From NCBI RefSeq assembly GCF_018918005.1, contig NZ_JAHLPR010000020.1:1-64000 (forward strand): a DNA stretch of 64,000 nt, written 5' to 3'. The notes beneath the pieces were generated by a model that saw nothing but the letters and a program-made list of their open reading frames with translations, was not told the DNA's origin and did not search any database. The stretch comes from Paenibacillus sp. MSJ-34 (lineage in GTDB: Bacteria; Bacillota; Bacilli; Paenibacillales; Paenibacillaceae). Every line of letters begins with the position of its first letter. Positions within the stretch are counted from its first letter, which is position 1. Shown in pieces: positions 53,673-62,046 of the stretch. The position numbers and the translations under genes were made by a program.

Positions 53673-53713
53673 AAAAAAGGATCGCCGCCCGTTTAACGCG
53701 GGGCGAACGATCC
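53673..53713 (-). terminator. Intrinsic terminator after signal peptidase I
   Basis: On the minus strand GGATCG and CGCCC pair with GGGCG and CGATCC around a loop, followed by six T. Confidence 0.85.
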
Positions 53714-53737
53714 GATAGCATTTGCAGCCGATTTCAT

Positions 53738-54289
53738 TCAAAATATTTTTTTGCCGATGACATGATCGAGCGGGATATAGCCGATGTCTCTGCTGTCCGT
53801 GCTGTGATTGCGGTTGTCTCCCATGACGAAAATATGGCCTTCCGGCACGACTCTTTTTTCCTTGGTCATATACAGCATCGTTTCGTTTAAATATGGCTCG
53901 TCCAGCGCTTCACCGTTCCGGTATACCTTATGGTTTTTGAATTCCAAAACGTCGCCGGGCTTGCCGATGACCCGTTTCACATAAAAAATATGTTCATTGT
54001 TATACCCGGTAATCAGGCTGAATAGAGGGGACTCGATAATATCGTCCCTAAACGAGCGCTCCCGGTCGACGCGGCTGTCTATGATCACAATATCGCCGTA
54101 ATCCGGCAAGGAGGAAAACGTATGCGACAGCTTGGATATGTAGATACGCTGCGTATCGCTCAAAGTAGGTTCCATGGAATGGCCGAGCACTTTGGACGGT
54201 TGAAAAATAAAAATGCTGACGATAAGAGACAGAACGAATGCGATCGCAATGGAGCCGGCCCAACTGCCGATTTCTTTGACTAGTTTCAC
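53738..54289 (-). CDS. Signal peptidase I
   Basis: Type I signal peptidase of 183 residues that removes signal peptides on the outer membrane face. One N-terminal helix (about 10-30), catalytic Ser in LGHSMEPTL (box B), Lys in FYVKRVIGKPGD (box D), and GDNRNHSTDSRDIG (box E). The start is GTG with AGGAA upstream. It is of the Sip type of Bacillaceae; genomes of this group have several, so I give no symbol. It diverges from the adenosyltransferase gene. Confidence 0.95.
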   Translation of the reverse strand: MKLVKEIGSWAGSIAIAFVLSLIVSIFIFQPSKVLGHSMEPTLSDTQRIYISKLSHTFSSLPDYGDIVIIDSRVDRERSFRDDIIESPLFSLITGYNNEHIFYVKRVIGKPGDVLEFKNHKVYRNGEALDEPYLNETMLYMTKEKRVVPEGHIFVMGDNRNHSTDSRDIGYIPLDHVIGKKIF

Positions 54290-54408
54290 GAATATTCCTG
54301 CCTTTCTTCAAAACGTATTCTTTTTGATTATACGCAGCGGACGGATAAAGGTTTCTTTTATTGTTGCGGCTTGTGTGCTATCATTTTCGTAAAGAGGAGA
54401 CGATGAAT

Positions 54409-54981
54409 ATGAGAATTTATACTCGTACCGGCGATAAAGGTACTACGGCGGTCATCGGAGGCCGTGTCGATAAAGACGATATTCGCGTGGAAGCGTACGG
54501 GACGGTCGATGAGTTGAACAGCTTTACCGGCATGGCGCATAGTATGATGGACGATTCGATTTATAAGGATATGAAAGAAGATATCGCGACGATTCAACAG
54601 GAGTTGTTCGATTGCGGCCATGACTTGGCATTAGCCAAACAAGATTTGCGGCCGTACCGCGTTACCGCCGAAATGGCGGACAAATTGGAAGCTTGGATCG
54701 ACCGGTATGACGCGGAAACGCCGGATATTACAAAATTCATTATGCCGGGCGGATGCTCCGTATCCTCGGCGCTGCATGTTTGCCGCACGGTGTGCCGGCG
54801 CGCGGAACGCCGAATCGTTACGCTCGGCAAGTCCGAGGAAATCAATCAGGACGTTCTGAAATATATAAATCGATTGTCCGATTTGTTCTTTACATTGGCC
54901 AGAACGGCTAATTTCCGCGAAAAAGTGGAAGGCGTCGAATACGTGCGCAGCGGAAACGTCTTTCGCCGGAATAACAAATAA
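54409..54981 (+). CDS. Cob(I)alamin adenosyltransferase, PduO type
   Basis: ATP:corrinoid adenosyltransferase of 190 residues that makes adenosylcobalamin. The N-terminal IYTRTGDKGTTAVIGG binds ATP; AYGTVDELNSF and CRTVCRRAERRIV with INRLSDLFFTLAR are family blocks. ATG 54409 is preferred over ATG 54403 by spacing from AGAGGAGA. It stands alone, which suggests service to a B12-dependent enzyme elsewhere. No cobalamin riboswitch precedes it. Confidence 0.93.
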   Translation: MRIYTRTGDKGTTAVIGGRVDKDDIRVEAYGTVDELNSFTGMAHSMMDDSIYKDMKEDIATIQQELFDCGHDLALAKQDLRPYRVTAEMADKLEAWIDRYDAETPDITKFIMPGGCSVSSALHVCRTVCRRAERRIVTLGKSEEINQDVLKYINRLSDLFFTLARTANFREKVEGVEYVRSGNVFRRNNK

Positions 54982-55025
54982 TGTTCTATTTCACGCGAAT
55001 TATTTCAATCAGGACATTTTCCGGC

Positions 55026-55055
55026 TTGACAATGTGCAAGCCCATTCGATATAAT
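55026..55055 (+). promoter_or_regulatory. Promoter of the TerC leader
   Basis: TTGACA (55026-55031) and TATAAT (55050-55055), both consensus, with an 18-base spacer, directly before the riboswitch. Confidence 0.8.
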
Positions 55056-55074
55056 CAGCTCATAAATTAATAGT

Positions 55075-55252
55075 CTATGGAAACTCACAAAGGGGAGTAG
55101 CTTTCACAATAAAGTCGTCAGTTCGGGATAGGAAATATCCCCGGCTTTATTGGCAATGTACCATTGTTAGCAAGACCTTTGCCGATTAAGGTAAAGGTCC
55201 GGATATATACATATGTAGACCTTTGCCGTTAACGGTGAAGGTCTATTTCTTT
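55075..55252 (+). promoter_or_regulatory. yybP-ykoY (manganese) riboswitch with terminator
   Basis: The class hallmarks are present in order: CAAAGGGGAGTAGC near the 5' end, GTCGTCAGTTCGG, a pairing stem with CCCCGGCTTTATTGGCAATG, TAGCAAGACCTTTGCCG and the following GGTAAAGGTC. A terminator hairpin AGACCTTTGCCG/CGGTGAAGGTCT with ATTTCTTT (55217-55252) completes it. In characterised members Mn2+ binding lets transcription continue into efflux genes, including TerC family proteins such as the one downstream. A 140-base spacer without a clear feature follows before the TerC start. Confidence 0.92.
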
Positions 55253-55395
55253 GTGTGGGCCTAAATAATTTGGGGGCAGGTGAAAAATAATAATCATCGG
55301 ACGGAATGGATGGATTAGTCTGCAATTAGGGGACGACCGGTAAGGAAAATAATGATGCTACAGGTTGCCATTTTTAAAATGAGGAGTGTGTCGTG

Positions 55396-56076
55396 ATGGA
55401 CGTGTTCAGCTTCCAATTTTTATCCGCACTAATTAGTATTATTATCATCGACCTTGTGCTTGCCGGAGACAATGCGATCGTGATCGGATTGGCTGCGCGC
55501 AATGTCCCGAAGGAGATGCAGAAGAGGGTTATCATTTGGGGAACGGTCGGCGCCATTGTTGTTCGCGCCCTTGCCACGCTGGCAGTCGCTTGGCTGTTGA
55601 AGCTGCCGGGACTGCTGCTTATCGGCGGTATTCTGCTTGTATGGATTGCCTATAAGCTGCTCGTTGGCGAGAAAAAGCATGAGATGGAAGCGAAGTCGGG
55701 CGTGCTTGCCGCGATCGGCACGATTCTCGTCGCCGACGTCGTCATGAGTTTGGACAATGTGCTGGCTGTGGCCGGCGCAGCACACGGCAATTTCTTGCTG
55801 ATCATTATCGGGCTCCTCGTCAGCATCCCGATCATCGTCTGGGGAAGCACCTTGTTTATTAAGCTTATGGATCGTTTCAAATGGATCATTTATATCGGGT
55901 CCGGCATCCTGGCTTATACGGCGGCCAAAATGATCGTCGACGAGAAATTCATCCATCCGTTTTTCGCAGCCAATCCGGCATTGAAATGGGTGTTTATCGT
56001 CGTCGTGGTTATCGCTGTGCTCGGACTTGGCGTCATGAAAAACCGCAGCCGATTAGCGGCCAAAGGAGCCGCATAA
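55396..56076 (+). CDS. TerC-family membrane protein (YkoY-like, manganese-linked)
   Basis: Integral membrane protein of 226 residues with seven to eight segments. The TerC metal-site motifs are LVLAGDNAIVIGLAAR (about 20-35) and VADVVMSLDNVLAVAGAA (about 115-132). Members with this riboswitch export Mn2+, also helping metal loading of exoenzymes. ATG 55396 is preferred over GTG 55393 by spacing from GAGGAGTG. It is monocistronic: the Mn riboswitch lies upstream and a strong terminator downstream. Confidence 0.92.
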   Translation: MDVFSFQFLSALISIIIIDLVLAGDNAIVIGLAARNVPKEMQKRVIIWGTVGAIVVRALATLAVAWLLKLPGLLLIGGILLVWIAYKLLVGEKKHEMEAKSGVLAAIGTILVADVVMSLDNVLAVAGAAHGNFLLIIIGLLVSIPIIVWGSTLFIKLMDRFKWIIYIGSGILAYTAAKMIVDEKFIHPFFAANPALKWVFIVVVVIAVLGLGVMKNRSRLAAKGAA

Positions 56077-56098
56077 TCGACCGATTGCGTTATAAAAG

Positions 56099-56154
56099 CC
56101 GCGCCGCTATCGCGAACCGCTTCATATGCGGCTTGCGAGGCGGCGCGTTTTTTT
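56099..56154 (+). terminator. Intrinsic terminator after terC
   Basis: GCGCCGC (56101-56107) pairs with GCGGCGC (56140-56146), with an inner AACCGC/GCGGCTT pairing, followed by seven T. Confidence 0.85.
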
Positions 56155-56160
56155 GAACGA

Positions 56161-56700
56161 TTATTCCTTATGTTCAGCGATTTGGCTGGCGGCAGAGTCG
56201 ACGGATTGGGCGCGATGCGAACCGGATTTCGACCCTGCATGTTGTTGTTTCGATGTGCCCGTATTTCCGCTGTAGATCAGCAGCAGGGCCGCGAACAGCA
56301 AGACGGCTCCCAAGATGCGCTGCCAATTCAACTCGACAGGCTGTCTGCCGAACCATCCGAAGTGGTCGATAGCCAAGCTCATGACGATTTGTCCCACGAT
56401 TGCGCAAACGACAAAGGTGCCAACGCCGAGCCGCGGAACGGCAAACACCATCATAAAGACGTAAAAAGCTCCGATCAGGCCGCCGAAAAGCTGCCATTTC
56501 GGCACTTGAAACACATGGGTGACATTCCCTTTGCCGATAAAAAACATCAATAGCATTAATGCGACGCATCCGATGAAAAAAGAGATGAAAGCTCCTTCAA
56601 TCGTTCCGATCTTTTTGCCGAGTTCTCCGTTCACACCGGATTGTACGCTCATACCGGCGCCGCTAAGCAGCACCAACAGCAGCATAATAATGTTGTTCAA
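56161..56700 (-). CDS. DMT-superfamily (DUF606/YdcZ-type) membrane protein
   Basis: About 179 residues with five membrane segments, QSGVNGELGKKIGTIEGAF after the first helix, and VVCAIVGQIVMSLAIDHFGW, the pattern of the DUF606 half-size transporters. A polar tail of 35 residues rich in Ser, Gln and His ends the protein. The start is uncertain: TTG 56700 has GAGGGAG at good spacing; TTG 56709 abuts it. These proteins often act in pairs, but only one is here. It converges with terC. Confidence 0.82.
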   Translation of the reverse strand: MNNIIMLLLVLLSGAGMSVQSGVNGELGKKIGTIEGAFISFFIGCVALMLLMFFIGKGNVTHVFQVPKWQLFGGLIGAFYVFMMVFAVPRLGVGTFVVCAIVGQIVMSLAIDHFGWFGRQPVELNWQRILGAVLLFAALLLIYSGNTGTSKQQHAGSKSGSHRAQSVDSAASQIAEHKE

Positions 56701-56842
56701 TTTTCTCAACTCCCTCTATCTGTCATTCTATTGTATTGCTCCATCCCGCTTTTGAAAAGAGAAAATTAGGCTCAGGCATGCTCCAAGCGTATATGTTACA
56801 ATACAAAACATAACAAAAAGAGTTGTAGAGAGGAAGAAAGAT

Positions 56843-57178
56843 ATGACAACAGCGGCAATAGAGGACTTCGACAAGTTGGATATTCGAATCGGTACGATCG
56901 TACGGGCCGAGCCGTTTCCCGAAGCGCGCAAGCCCGCGATCAAACTGGAAATCGATTTCGGCGATCTCGGCGTGAAGCGTTCCAGCGCGCAAATTACGGC
57001 TCGTTATTGCCCCGAGCGTCTGGTCGGCCGCCAAATTGCGGCAGTCGTTAATTTTCCGCCCAGACGGATTGCAGGCTATGTGTCCGAAGTTTTGGTATTG
57101 GGCGCCGTTCCCGGTGAAGGAGACGTCGTGCTGCTCGGTCCCGATCAACCGGTAGCGAACGGAACGCCGATCGCTTAA
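56843..57178 (+). CDS. csaA: Chaperone-like tRNA-binding protein CsaA
   Basis: A 111-residue OB-fold protein of the tRNA-binding domain family, very like Bacillus CsaA: FDKLDIRIGTIVRAEPFPEA, KLEIDFGDLG, SSAQITARYCPERLVGRQIA and FPPRRIAGYVSEVLVLG. It binds unfolded or secretory preproteins in Bacillus and may bind RNA. GAGAGGAAG precedes the ATG. It converges with the secreted-protein gene and has no operon partners. Confidence 0.93.
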   Translation: MTTAAIEDFDKLDIRIGTIVRAEPFPEARKPAIKLEIDFGDLGVKRSSAQITARYCPERLVGRQIAAVVNFPPRRIAGYVSEVLVLGAVPGEGDVVLLGPDQPVANGTPIA

Positions 57179-57196
57179 AGGGAAGGAGAGAGCGAT

Positions 57197-58357
57197 TTAC
57201 TTGCGCTTTGCCGTTTGAACCGTTGCTACGTCCCGGAACCGCCACGGCGATTGGCTTGAATCCCTTTCAAATATAATCCGGTACGTAACCTGCTGCGCTC
57301 TGCTTCCTTTCCGGTAAAGCGTCGCCCTGAAGCGAATTTCTTTAAACAATAACTCTTCCTCGGCGGCATCGTTTCCCGGCTTATTCGCATGACGGAGCCT
57401 TTCGAACTGAATGGAGGTCAGTTCGCTCAACTCCCGTTCAATAGATGCGAGTTGGGCGGGAGATACGCCTTCAAGCAATTGCCTTATCATATCAATATCC
57501 TTTTGCTGCATCGCTTCCTTCCATATTTCCGTCAATTGCTCCGGCGAGGCGGACTGGAAAAAGGTCTTCAACATGCCTGCCGCTTTATGAACCATTAATT
57601 GATGGGCCAAGTCCGGGCGATCGGAGCGATGGGTCGTGCTGCCGCTGAAATGAATGCAGAAATGGCCCGAAAAACCGTTTCCCGGAATTCCGTCCCCGCC
57701 ATGAGGCATTCCGTTCATGGAAGCGGCGTACCGTTGGTTGCCGAACTGGACCAATATCGCTTTCCTGTTCCAGCTCCACCGGTTGTTATAGATCTCTTTC
57801 ATTATTTTGGTGTCTTCTTTCGTCAAAGGCTGCACATCCGCATGATCTCTTCCCGCCCGGTGCTGCACGCGAAACGTCAGTCCCGTTTCCAAATCCGTGA
57901 CGGAAAATATGCTTTTGCGCGGGACGGTTCGCTTCACTTCATCCCAAGAAATCAGCTTCCCATAATGGCGCTTTCTTAACGCCTCCGCATACCGAAGCAG
58001 TTTGCCGGACGTTTCTTTAGACAATGTCAGCCGTTCGGACTGCGCTTCGTTCCATAGGTTTCCGGTATACTCCAAGCGAAATTGCTGTTCCCGGTTCTGG
58101 CGGAACACGGTTACGTACAGATCGGTCATATAAAGATGAGGATCGGCTTTTTGCATTCGCGCTCGCGCGATCTCTTTCGCGATTTCGCGGTGATAGACGG
58201 CAAGCCTCGTTTCGTACGTTGCTGTCGGACTGCAGCGGACGGCGAAAGTGACGACCGCTTGCTCGGCCGATTTCGCCGGCAAGGCCGAAGCGGGCTGCAG
58301 GAATAATGCGCATAATAACAACGCTGCGGTGAAGGCGTGGACGGATCGATGAAACAT
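57197..58357 (-). CDS. Secreted protein with a conserved-looking GHFCIHF core, function unknown
   Basis: A 386-residue protein with a signal peptide (about 1-27; AFTAALLLCALFLQPASALP). The N-terminal third after it is charged and alpha-rich (YHREIAKEIARARMQ). A central block (about 205-265) reads NNRWSWNRKAILVQFGNQRY, ASMNGMPHGGDGIPGNGFSG and HFCIHFSGSTTHRSDRPDLA, with a cluster of His and one Cys that could form a metal or catalytic site. The C-terminal 115 residues are helical, then a beta tail. I cannot name the family. ATG 58357 follows CAGGAGGT; the longer frame does not. It is monocistronic and converges with csaA. Confidence 0.75.
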   Translation of the reverse strand: MFHRSVHAFTAALLLCALFLQPASALPAKSAEQAVVTFAVRCSPTATYETRLAVYHREIAKEIARARMQKADPHLYMTDLYVTVFRQNREQQFRLEYTGNLWNEAQSERLTLSKETSGKLLRYAEALRKRHYGKLISWDEVKRTVPRKSIFSVTDLETGLTFRVQHRAGRDHADVQPLTKEDTKIMKEIYNNRWSWNRKAILVQFGNQRYAASMNGMPHGGDGIPGNGFSGHFCIHFSGSTTHRSDRPDLAHQLMVHKAAGMLKTFFQSASPEQLTEIWKEAMQQKDIDMIRQLLEGVSPAQLASIERELSELTSIQFERLRHANKPGNDAAEEELLFKEIRFRATLYRKGSRAQQVTYRIIFERDSSQSPWRFRDVATVQTAKRK

Positions 58358-58478
58358 ACATAACCTCCTGTTCAATCCCTTTCTTGTACGATTTCCGTGC
58401 GTCAACCATTGTTATTTTGCGCAAACTCCTGCGAATTCATTTGCCGGCAGCCTAAATGGCAATCAAAATCAGCAATGG

Positions 58479-58510
58479 AAAAAAGACATTCCAGTTTGAA
58501 ATGTCTTTTT
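58479..58510. terminator. Terminator between fabF and the secreted-protein gene
   Basis: AAAAAAGACATT pairs with AATGTCTTTTT around CCAGTTTG. A and T runs on both sides make it usable in both directions; it ends fabF on the minus strand. Confidence 0.8.
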
Positions 58511-58525
58511 CAGTCGATCGCTTCA

Positions 58526-59761
58526 TTATTCGTATTTCTTCAAAATAATGACCGCGTTGTGGCCTCCGAAGCCGAAGGAGTTGGACAGCCCGATGCTCGG
58601 ATTCGCCTTCCTTGCACGGTTCGGCACGTAATCCAGATCGCATTGCGGATCCGGATGCTCCAAGTTGATCGTCGGCGGAATGAGGCCCTCCTGCAACGAT
58701 TTGATTAGCGCGATCGCTTCCACACCGCCTGCGGCGCCGAGCAGATGGCCCAGCATCGATTTGTTGGCGGTGACAGGAATGTCGTAGGCGCGACTGCCCA
58801 ACAGCTTCTTAATCGCCAATGTTTCCGACAAATCTCCAAGCGGCGTGCTGGTGGCATGCGCATTGATGCAATCGATTTGTTCCGCGGAGATGGCGGCGTC
58901 TTGAACGGCTTCCTTCATTGCCCGATAGGCGCCTGTTCCTTCCGGTTCGGTCGCGACCATATGATAGGCGTCGGAAGAGGCGCCGTAGCCGATCACTTCC
59001 GCATGGATTCGCGCTTCTCTGCGCCGCGCATGCTCGTACGATTCGAGTACGAGCACGCCGGCCCCTTCGGAAGGCACGAAACCGTCGCGCTCGGCGTCGA
59101 AGGGCCGGCTGGCCCGTTCAGGCTCGTCGTTGCGCGTGGAGAGGGCGGTCGCGTTGCCGAATCCCGCCAGCGCGAGATCCGTCAACGTCGCTTCCGCGCC
59201 TCCGGCAATGACGACGTCGGCGCCGCCTCGCTGTATCAGTTTATACGCTTCGCCGATTGCGTTGTTGCTGCTGGCGCAGGCCGTAACAGGCGCCAATGTC
59301 GGTCCTGTGAAACCGAACATAATGCTCACTTGCGCCGCCGCCATATTGGCGATCATCATCGGAACAACCGTCGGGCTGACGCGTCCGGGACCGCGGTTCA
59401 GCAGCGTCCGGTAATTGTCCAGCAGCGTTTGCAAGCCGCCGACGCCGGAACCGATATATACTCCGATCCGCTCCTTGTCTTCCGTTTCGACGTTTAGGGC
59501 GGCATCCTCGATCGCTTGCTTGGACGCAGCGACCGCAAACTGGCAAAACCGATCCATTCTTCGCACGTCGCGGGACCCGACGGCTTTCTCCGCATCGAAC
59601 CCGCGGACGATACCGGCTATCTTCGATTTATACGGCGAAATATCGAACGTATCGATGGTCGAAATAGCCGATTCTCCGTTCGCAAGCTTGCTCCAGAACG
59701 TCGGAACGTCATTCCCGAGCGGCGAGATGACGCCCATCCCCGTTACAACTACACGTGTCAT
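58526..59761 (-). CDS. fabF: Beta-ketoacyl-ACP synthase II
   Basis: Elongating condensing enzyme of fatty-acid synthesis, 411 residues. The Cys-His-His triad is visible: Cys in VTACASSNNAIGEAY (about 163), His in INAHATSTPLGD (about 303) and His in NKSMLGHLLGAAGG (about 340). RVVVTGMGVISPLGND starts the protein and NSFGFGGHNAVIILKKY ends it. ATG 59761 follows TTGGAGGG; the longer frame has no such site. No fabH or FapR-type dyad is seen next to it. Confidence 0.95.
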   Translation of the reverse strand: MTRVVVTGMGVISPLGNDVPTFWSKLANGESAISTIDTFDISPYKSKIAGIVRGFDAEKAVGSRDVRRMDRFCQFAVAASKQAIEDAALNVETEDKERIGVYIGSGVGGLQTLLDNYRTLLNRGPGRVSPTVVPMMIANMAAAQVSIMFGFTGPTLAPVTACASSNNAIGEAYKLIQRGGADVVIAGGAEATLTDLALAGFGNATALSTRNDEPERASRPFDAERDGFVPSEGAGVLVLESYEHARRREARIHAEVIGYGASSDAYHMVATEPEGTGAYRAMKEAVQDAAISAEQIDCINAHATSTPLGDLSETLAIKKLLGSRAYDIPVTANKSMLGHLLGAAGGVEAIALIKSLQEGLIPPTINLEHPDPQCDLDYVPNRARKANPSIGLSNSFGFGGHNAVIILKKYE

Positions 59762-59884
59762 TCGATTTCCCTCCAATTGAAATTGATTTCTCGTCTCTTG
59801 CAACCTTTAGATCGCCATACATCGATGGGGATCGGTCGCGATCGAACGTTCATTTGTTCCTATCATGTCATAATGAATATCCTA

Positions 59885-59920
59885 TTACAAGTTGTTGTTT
59901 ATCATGGTATAATTAATGAT
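59885..59920 (+). promoter_or_regulatory. Promoter and dyad upstream of the MmyB-type regulator
   Basis: TTACAA (59885-59890) and TATAAT (59908-59913), 17 bases apart. TATCAT and ATGATA flank the -10 box (59900-59921), a likely operator of the regulator that follows. Confidence 0.55.
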
Positions 59921-59962
59921 AGGTTTTGCAATAAACGGTTGTAATCGAGGTGTGTGTTAGCG

Positions 59963-60817
59963 ATGAATGACGATGTGCGTTTGCAAGCTTTATCCGAATT
60001 TCTGAAAACGCATCGGGCGAAGCTGCAGCCAAGCGCGGCCGGATTGCCGGGCGGGGGACGAAGACGAACTCCGGGCTTGCGGCGGGAGGAAGTGGCCCAA
60101 ATCGCAGGCGTCAGCACGACATGGTATACATGGCTCGAGCAAGGAAGGGATATTACCGTTTCCACTCAAGTGCTCGACCGGATTGCTTTTGCATTGCAAT
60201 TGAACGAGGACGAGCGGAAATATTTGTTTATGCTGGCGCTCGAACAAACCGCTCCGTCCGCCAAAGATGAAGAGCCTCCGAACATCAGTCCGGCCATCGG
60301 CCTTATTCTCGGCGAGCTGCGCCATTACCCGGCGATCGTATCCGACAGGCGATGCAACGTTGTCGGGTGGAATCAAGCGGCCGCCGCGGTATTTATGGAT
60401 TTCGAACGGGTGCCCCCGGAGGAACGGAACATTATTTGGCTGTTGTTTACCCGGAAAGAATTGAAGGCGCTGGCTGTCAATTGGAATGACTTCGTCCGCG
60501 GGTTTCTGGCCATATTCCGTTCGTATTACGGTCAATATGTCGGGGACTCCTGGTACAATGAGTTTATCGAACGAATCAGTCGAACGAATGCCGAGTTTCG
60601 CGATTTTTGGGTTCATAACGATGTCAGCTCGGCCCCCGAGTTTTCGATCGAATTCCGGCATGCCAAAGCCGGCAAGATGCTGTTCGATTTAACGTCATTG
60701 CAGGTGCAAGGCCGAACCGATTTGCGCTGCAGCGTCTATACCCCGTCCGCGGGTTCGGACACGGAAGCGAAAATGCGCCAGCTTATGCGCAAGCTTGGGC
60801 AGCCGCAAGAGATGTGA
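59963..60817 (+). CDS. XRE-type regulator with MmyB-like ligand domain
   Basis: A 284-residue regulator. The N-terminal helix-turn-helix (about 10-80) has RRRTPGLRREEVAQIAGVST and WYTWLEQGRDITVSTQVLDR, the signature of the MmyB family. The C-terminal PAS-like domain (about 105-280) has VVGWNQAAAAVF and a terminal LQVQGRTDLRCSVYTP, which in crystal structures of relatives binds a fatty acid-like ligand. ATG 59963 has AGGTG at about 10 bases. It diverges from fabF, and a dyad overlaps its promoter; control of fabF is possible but not shown. Confidence 0.88.
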   Translation: MNDDVRLQALSEFLKTHRAKLQPSAAGLPGGGRRRTPGLRREEVAQIAGVSTTWYTWLEQGRDITVSTQVLDRIAFALQLNEDERKYLFMLALEQTAPSAKDEEPPNISPAIGLILGELRHYPAIVSDRRCNVVGWNQAAAAVFMDFERVPPEERNIIWLLFTRKELKALAVNWNDFVRGFLAIFRSYYGQYVGDSWYNEFIERISRTNAEFRDFWVHNDVSSAPEFSIEFRHAKAGKMLFDLTSLQVQGRTDLRCSVYTPSAGSDTEAKMRQLMRKLGQPQEM

Positions 60818-60832
60818 CCCATAGGAGCGGCT

Positions 60833-61513
60833 CTATGATATCAAACCGGCTTCCCGCAAAAAATGGCGTACGATCGTTTCCTGGAATTGAACCCGCAGCG
60901 AAAGCGGCAAATTCCAGGACGTTTCGACGGTGACGGCTTTGGCGCGCAATAGACGGGCGGCGCTCGTACGGGAAGAGCCGGGCAAACTGCGCAGCCGGAC
61001 GGTAAATTGACGGGAGCTCCGTTTAATCGACCGGTTCATTCGCTTGGCGATGCGCCGCACGACAGGCAACGATGCATTACGCGAATTCGTAATGAGCGAT
61101 TGGCCGAGCACTTTCGGATCGACACGGGAAAACCCGTTCGCTTCGTGCAAGTCGAGAACCCACTCGGGACGATGCTTTTTCGCTAAACGAACTAAGGCGG
61201 CGGAAAGCGGATGACGGGCCCGGTCCTTCGGATGCCGCGGAAATGTCCGGTTTATATCGGGAACGCCGCGGATTCGCTTGCGAGACGCTTGCCGATTGAC
61301 AATAGGCACAATAATTAACGTTCCTCGCTGCAATGCAAGCGAATGGCGCATCAACGACTGCGCAATATTGCCCGCCGCCCGCATGCCGGCGATTTCATTG
61401 CCGTGAATGCCGGCTGTGATGAGACATGCAGGTCCTTTCCGATCGCTGCGCGCGATATAATATGCCGTTTTGTATGAAGTACCGGCAGCCAATTGATATT
61501 GATTTACCCGCAT
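60833..61513 (-). CDS. Succinylglutamate desuccinylase/aspartoacylase-family metallo-hydrolase
   Basis: A 226-residue zinc hydrolase of the M14-related AstE/AspA group. Zinc ligands are expected in TAGIHGNEIAGMRA (His and Glu) and LDLHEANGFSR (His). It is shorter than true AstE, lacks the long C-terminal beta domain, and has an unusually basic segment (RRIAKRMNRSIKRSSRQ). The substrate is unknown. GCGAGGTGA precedes the ATG. It converges with the MmyB-type gene. Confidence 0.82.
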   Translation of the reverse strand: MRVNQYQLAAGTSYKTAYYIARSDRKGPACLITAGIHGNEIAGMRAAGNIAQSLMRHSLALQRGTLIIVPIVNRQASRKRIRGVPDINRTFPRHPKDRARHPLSAALVRLAKKHRPEWVLDLHEANGFSRVDPKVLGQSLITNSRNASLPVVRRIAKRMNRSIKRSSRQFTVRLRSLPGSSRTSAARLLRAKAVTVETSWNLPLSLRVQFQETIVRHFLREAGLIS

Positions 61514-61704
61514 TACGATTCACCTCGCTTGACGTTATTAACAAATAAATCATGATTTAGCGCATGAGCGATGCGACATTTATGATATATGCCGAGATTG
61601 CGCTGCTGGTGTCAGAGCGCTCATGGGCGGAATGGAACGACGGACGGGAAAGTATACTTATGGTAGCACGAAAAAAAAGGAAAAAAGGCGGAGGAGCGAT
61701 CGAA

Positions 61705-61905
61705 ATGCAGAACGTTACTTTGAAAGTGCAAGGCATGTCATGCGGCCATTGCGTTCATTCCGTAGAAAAGGCGTTGGAACGGATCGGTGTTTCCGGCAAA
61801 GCGGATTTGGCGGCCGGCACCGTGCATGTGCGGTATGACGAAGCCGAAGTCAATTTGAATGCGATAAGAGAAGCGATCGAGGAGCAAGGTTACGACGTCG
61901 TATAA
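61705..61905 (+). CDS. copZ: Copper chaperone CopZ-like (HMA domain)
   Basis: A 66-residue heavy-metal-associated domain protein, with the Cu(I) site in VQGMSCGHCVHSVEKALE. It carries Cu+ to a CopA ATPase in known systems. No copA or csoR is adjacent here. ATG 61705 follows GGAGGAG; the longer frame from 61564 is not needed. A terminator follows. Confidence 0.9.
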   Translation: MQNVTLKVQGMSCGHCVHSVEKALERIGVSGKADLAAGTVHVRYDEAEVNLNAIREAIEEQGYDVV

Positions 61906-61931
61906 CAACCCCGGCGGATGTGATTCGAAAT

Positions 61932-61965
61932 AAAAGGACGGCCATGTGGAAGCCGTCCTTTTTTT
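61932..61965 (+). terminator. Intrinsic terminator after copZ
   Basis: AGGACGGC pairs with GCCGTCCT around CATGTGGAA, followed by further T. Confidence 0.85.
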
Positions 61966-62046
61966 GCGTGGCGAAAATGTATAAAGCATACCTGCGATAA
62001 CAATAATAACCAAGAAATCATGATGATTCGACAACGGTGGTGCGAA

